Assembly (NCBI GenBank): GCA_004555265.1
Contig: SFIQ01000004.1
Span: forward strand, 74,043 to 138,042
DNA length: 64,000 bases
From: Ruminococcus sp.
Lineage (GTDB): Bacteria; Bacillota; Clostridia; Oscillospirales; Acutalibacteraceae
Reading direction: 5' to 3'
A program made the translations under genes and the position numbers. Of this stretch, positions 61,311 through 64,000 are shown one piece after another (positions within the stretch are counted from its first letter, which is position 1; each line of letters begins with the position of its first letter). Below the pieces are notes generated by a model. That model did no database searches, was not told where the DNA came from, and saw only the letters and a list, made by a program, of their open reading frames with translations.

Positions 61311-62749
61311 TTACATTGTTAAATCAAAGCCTTGTTCTTCTTCATAATCATTATTGTCGTTATTGTAATCATATTCATAATCATTGTTATGACTTACTGC
61401 CTTTCTAATCATCATAGCACCAAGCTCAAACAAAGCTTCAAGATTTTGTGATGCAGTTTGTGATTTAGATTCATCAACCTCCTTTTTGTCATTTTTGGAA
61501 ACACCGTCTCTTTGACCTCTTGCCTGCTTTTTAAGTTAAGACTTTTCATTTTCTTTTCTGCACTTAACGAAAGCATATTTGCAAGAAGTCTTGTCAAATC
61601 GTTAATGACATTTGTTACATTACTGCTTTGCTCTGTGGTATCATTTATCTGCATTTCATCTATTGCCTTTATGATTGCATTCTTTACGGAACGAAACTCC
61701 TTGTTTTTAATGATGTAAACATAATTATTCTTGCTGTCGTAATATGTTGATAGCTTTTTGTTGTTTATGTCGTTCCAAGAATGATAGAGAAAATATAGGT
61801 CCTCGTTGTCAAGCAGTAGGCACCATTGTATTTGATCAACCGTTCTTTTCATTTTATTTGGCAGATATCCGTAAACCTTTTTGCCTTTGTAGTTATTCAA
61901 TTGTGTTTTTAAATTGTTTACCAGCTTAAGCATTCTGTCGGATAAAACAATATCTCCGTTTTTGATTTGGTCAAGATAAGAGTTAAATTCATCCTTGAGT
62001 TCATTCCTTATCGCTGTTTGTTCCTTGAACAGTTTGTATCTTTCGTTACGGAATATGTCATTTGCAAATGATGATTTCATATCCTTTATTGCCTTTGCAG
62101 TTAGATAGCCTTGTCCTGATTTTGAATATACAAGTAAATGTATGTGAGGGTGATGGGTTGTATTGTGAAACGCACCGTACCATTCAATATCATCTTGGCT
62201 TATCTTGTGAGCATTTGCTATTTCAATCTCATTTCTTTTAACAAGATTTTTCCAAGCCTCAGCATTGTTGTAGCCTAATCTTTCGGCATCCTCACGAGTT
62301 AAGCTGATTACATGAGTCCAAACAATTCCATCGTGATTAGATACTCTGTCTGCAACCTCATCAAGATTGATTTCATCATCTGTGGCTGAAAACAATCCGT
62401 GACTGCCTATCCTTTCAACACTCGGTCGCTGAGCCATATATGAAACCAATGATTTTAACTGCTCGGCTCTGTCAGCATTTCTTTCAACAACTGTGTCAAT
62501 GAATTCCGTTGCACTGCTTTTTGTTTTGCTTTTGTCGTAGTCCTTGTATTCAAGGTAGTCCTTTGTTTCGGGATAACGGTTTGTAATTGTATTTATCAGT
62601 TCCTGTTGTTTTTTAGTCGCAGGCTTGATTTCAATACCTTTAGGTAGCTTTTCAACTCCCTCACGAGTACCCATATACTTAACAAGCTTTCCGGCATTAA
62701 CCTTTTTAGGATTTTTAATATATCTGCTGCTTAGAATTATCTGTGCCAT
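61311..62749 (-). pseudogene. MobP-like relaxase, frameshifted near the 3' end
   Basis: From ATG 62747-62749 the intact frame gives 445 aa ending at 61412. The relaxase core has NTTHHPHIHLLVYSKSGQGY (about 190-210) with the metal-binding H-x-H, and EWYGAFHN. Near 61530 the frame shifts: the other frame continues with a Gln/Lys/Asp-rich tail (QRDGVSKNDKKEVDE..., ending EEEQGFDLTM, stop 61311-61313). One extra A in the AAAAA tract at about 61531-61535 would restore one long frame. The nicking domain is intact, so the protein may still work. It nicks at oriT for mobilization. Confidence 0.8.
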
Positions 62750-63150
62750 TATTCAGCTCTAAACATTTCATTTGCCTTTTTCAAATCAATAATACCGTTT
62801 TGCTTTGCTATCTCTTTCGCTGCACACTTTGTAAGATAATCAATGTTAGAAGTATCAAGATTTAATCCGCTTGCAATGAAAATATTTGCAATAGCACTTT
62901 GAACTGCCAATTTGAAAATCATTTCACTGACATTCTTCTCAACGCTTTCTATCTCACCTTTGATTGCACGGGAGAGCATAGGTGACAGGTAATCACTTGC
63001 CCTCAGTGAATTAAGATAGCCGATATAGAAATCAACTGCCTCACGAATGAACTCTGCTCTTGACATTTTGCCAAGAGAGTTGATTGTATTATCAACATCA
63101 TCAATTAAGCTTTTAGGCATATAGAATGCATATTTTTTCATATTGTCCAT
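62749..63150 (-). CDS. Ribbon-helix-helix mobilization accessory protein
   Basis: 133 aa, GGAGGT before the ATG. The N-terminal CopG-like motif is KKYAFYMPKSLIDDVDNTINSLGKMSRAEFIREAVDFYI (in parts, residues 5-43). It overlaps the relaxase start by one base (TAATG). Proteins of this kind bind oriT and help the relaxase (MobC-like role, inference). Confidence 0.75.
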   Translation of the reverse strand: MDNMKKYAFYMPKSLIDDVDNTINSLGKMSRAEFIREAVDFYIGYLNSLRASDYLSPMLSRAIKGEIESVEKNVSEMIFKLAVQSAIANIFIASGLNLDTSNIDYLTKCAAKEIAKQNGIIDLKKANEMFRAE

Positions 63151-63442
63151 ATTTGTACCTCCATTTCCCCTAAATTTGAGTTACCCCTAAGCTGTTGTCG
63201 GTTAAAGCCTTGAAAACAGTCGGCTCTGCCGGCTGATGTGAACCGCAAGGTACGCCTTGCTTTATCCTGCTTAAGATAATATCGTGGTAATACTACGGTA
63301 CATAGCCCCAATTCAGCTCTGCAACGCTCTTACAAATCGTCTACAATCGAGTTTTGTGTTTGTGCCGATTACTTTGCTTATTTTCAATATTCAATTTTCA
63401 AGGTGCTTTTATATTCTTTTTGTCAGGTGTCCTGACGAGCCC
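63151..63442. other. Non-coding region before the mob genes, candidate oriT
   Basis: 292 bases without a gene. It has a perfect 6-bp inverted repeat GCAAGG-TACG-CCTTGC (63245-63260), a GCCGGC/AGCCG cluster near 63221-63236, and a TTAGGGG direct repeat (minus strand) near 63166-63186. Position upstream of the relaxase operon is where oriT normally lies. Confidence 0.4.
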
Positions 63443-63739
63443 TTACCAAGTTTTTTCGACTGTGTATAGGTGCGACAGATGATTGCCGTTTGCAGGATCG
63501 TTTCTGTGAGTGATGGAAATTAATCCGCTCTCTTCAAGATTTTTAAGTGCAATGCCAACCGTGGGAACTGATATTGAACACTTTTTAGCAATGTCTTTTC
63601 GTGATGGAAAAGATTGCCTTTTTGCATCACCACATCGTAACAGATAACTGTACACAATAAACTCTCTCGGCTTTAAGCCTTCATCGAAAATATTATTCGG
63701 TGTCAGAAAGAAACAGGCTTTGCGATATTCAGTTTTCAT
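63443..63739 (-). CDS. Winged helix-turn-helix protein
   Basis: 98 aa, AAAGGAGGT before the ATG. LKPREFIVYSYLLRCGDAKRQSFPSRKDIAKKCSISVPTVGIALKNLEESGLI (in parts, about 22-76) is a typical winged-helix of the kind at the start of replication-initiator-like or regulator proteins of clostridial elements. It may control the mob operon. Confidence 0.75.
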   Translation of the reverse strand: MKTEYRKACFFLTPNNIFDEGLKPREFIVYSYLLRCGDAKRQSFPSRKDIAKKCSISVPTVGIALKNLEESGLISITHRNDPANGNHLSHLYTVEKTW

Positions 63740-63887
63740 TGGTACCTCCTTTCAAAAATATTTTGTAGCTACACTTTCATTTTAGCAGTAATTGACAGTT
63801 TGTAAATAGAATTGTATAATGTTGATTAGAACGATGTGGATTGTCAAAATATCAAAGAATTTACATTTTCAAAAACAGGAGTGCTTA

Positions 63888-64000
63888 TGAGTAAGGATTA
63901 TTCGGAATATAAGTTAGAAGAATACGAAAAGAAAAACTTATTGCGTCACGGCAATAAAAACATTTCGTTTGATTATTTTTGCAACAATGTTTGGTACGGC
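63888..64000 (+). CDS. Hypothetical protein, N-terminal part, runs off the right edge
   Basis: Starts at ATG 63888 (CAGGAG, 6 bases): MSKDYSEYKLEEYEKKNLLR, then HGNKNISFDYFCNNVWYG, open at the edge. Divergent from the winged-helix gene. Family not recognised from 37 residues. Confidence 0.55.

Larger units (their letters stand above)
59279..64000. mobile_element. Integrative mobilizable element inserted in cotJC (left part)
   Basis: From the cotJC break to the right edge all genes are mobile-element type: serine recombinase, small accessory ORF, relaxase, ribbon-helix-helix accessory protein, winged-helix protein. The DNA is visibly more A/T-rich than the flanking host genes. Relaxase without visible conjugation genes suggests a mobilizable rather than self-transmissible element, but only about 4.7 kb is visible. 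Confidence 0.85.

Overview
The window looks like a chromosome segment of a spore-forming anaerobic Firmicute, probably class Clostridia near Ruminococcaceae/Oscillospiraceae. The evidence is a set of sporulation genes (spoVM, an alpha/beta SASP, spoIIID, spoIIGA-sigE, cotJABC), clostridial gene order, SAM-I and FMN riboswitches, and consensus sigma-A promoters with AGGAGG ribosome sites. No rRNA, tRNA or CRISPR array was seen.

Layout. 1-2.2 kb: end of a PASTA kinase, rsgA, thiN, a tiny membrane protein and a 28-codon spoVM, in the order known from Bacillus prkC-rsgA-thiN-spoVM. 2.2-7.7 kb: a damaged nadE, an aminotransferase, a membrane protein, a SASP, spoIIID and a polyprenyl-phosphate glycosyltransferase. 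7.8-14.3 kb: ileS, a DUF1858 mini-protein, trmK, a Nif3-like gene and rqcH. 14.3-19.9 kb (minus strand): a DUF378 protein, metK behind a SAM-I riboswitch, ribU behind an FMN riboswitch, and manA-sanA-MFS. 20-30.5 kb: aspartate-type aminotransferase, ispD-ispF, gtrA, an amino-acid ABC transporter, ilvA-ridA and a large glycoside hydrolase.

30.6-41.4 kb is one compact plus-strand run: class A PBP, pyrC, pyrF, carA, carB, pyrK, pyrD, ruvX. The carA and carB frames are intact but have lost nearly all residues needed for catalysis: the glutaminase Cys/His/Glu, the Glu-Asn-Arg metal/ATP residues of both ATP-grasp halves, and most of one ATP-grasp subdomain. They look like a conserved pseudo-carbamoyl-phosphate synthetase and are the most unusual feature of the host region. 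41.4-59 kb: spoIIGA-sigE, MBOAT acyltransferase with a short DHHW-like partner, a GlpA/GlpB/DUF1667 redox trio, a C39-like peptidase, a surface alpha/beta hydrolase, GH29 fucosidase, ttcA-like, rplM-rpsI, a GNAT, a pseudouridine synthase, a 3D-domain cell-wall protein and cotJA-cotJB.

At about 59.28 kb cotJC is cut after about 64 codons by a mobile element. The element carries a large serine recombinase, small accessory genes, a MobP-like relaxase (frameshifted), a ribbon-helix-helix protein and a winged-helix protein, and runs off the right edge. Insertion of a serine-recombinase element in a spore-coat gene resembles the skin-type elements that are excised during sporulation, so this may be a developmentally reversible gene interruption.
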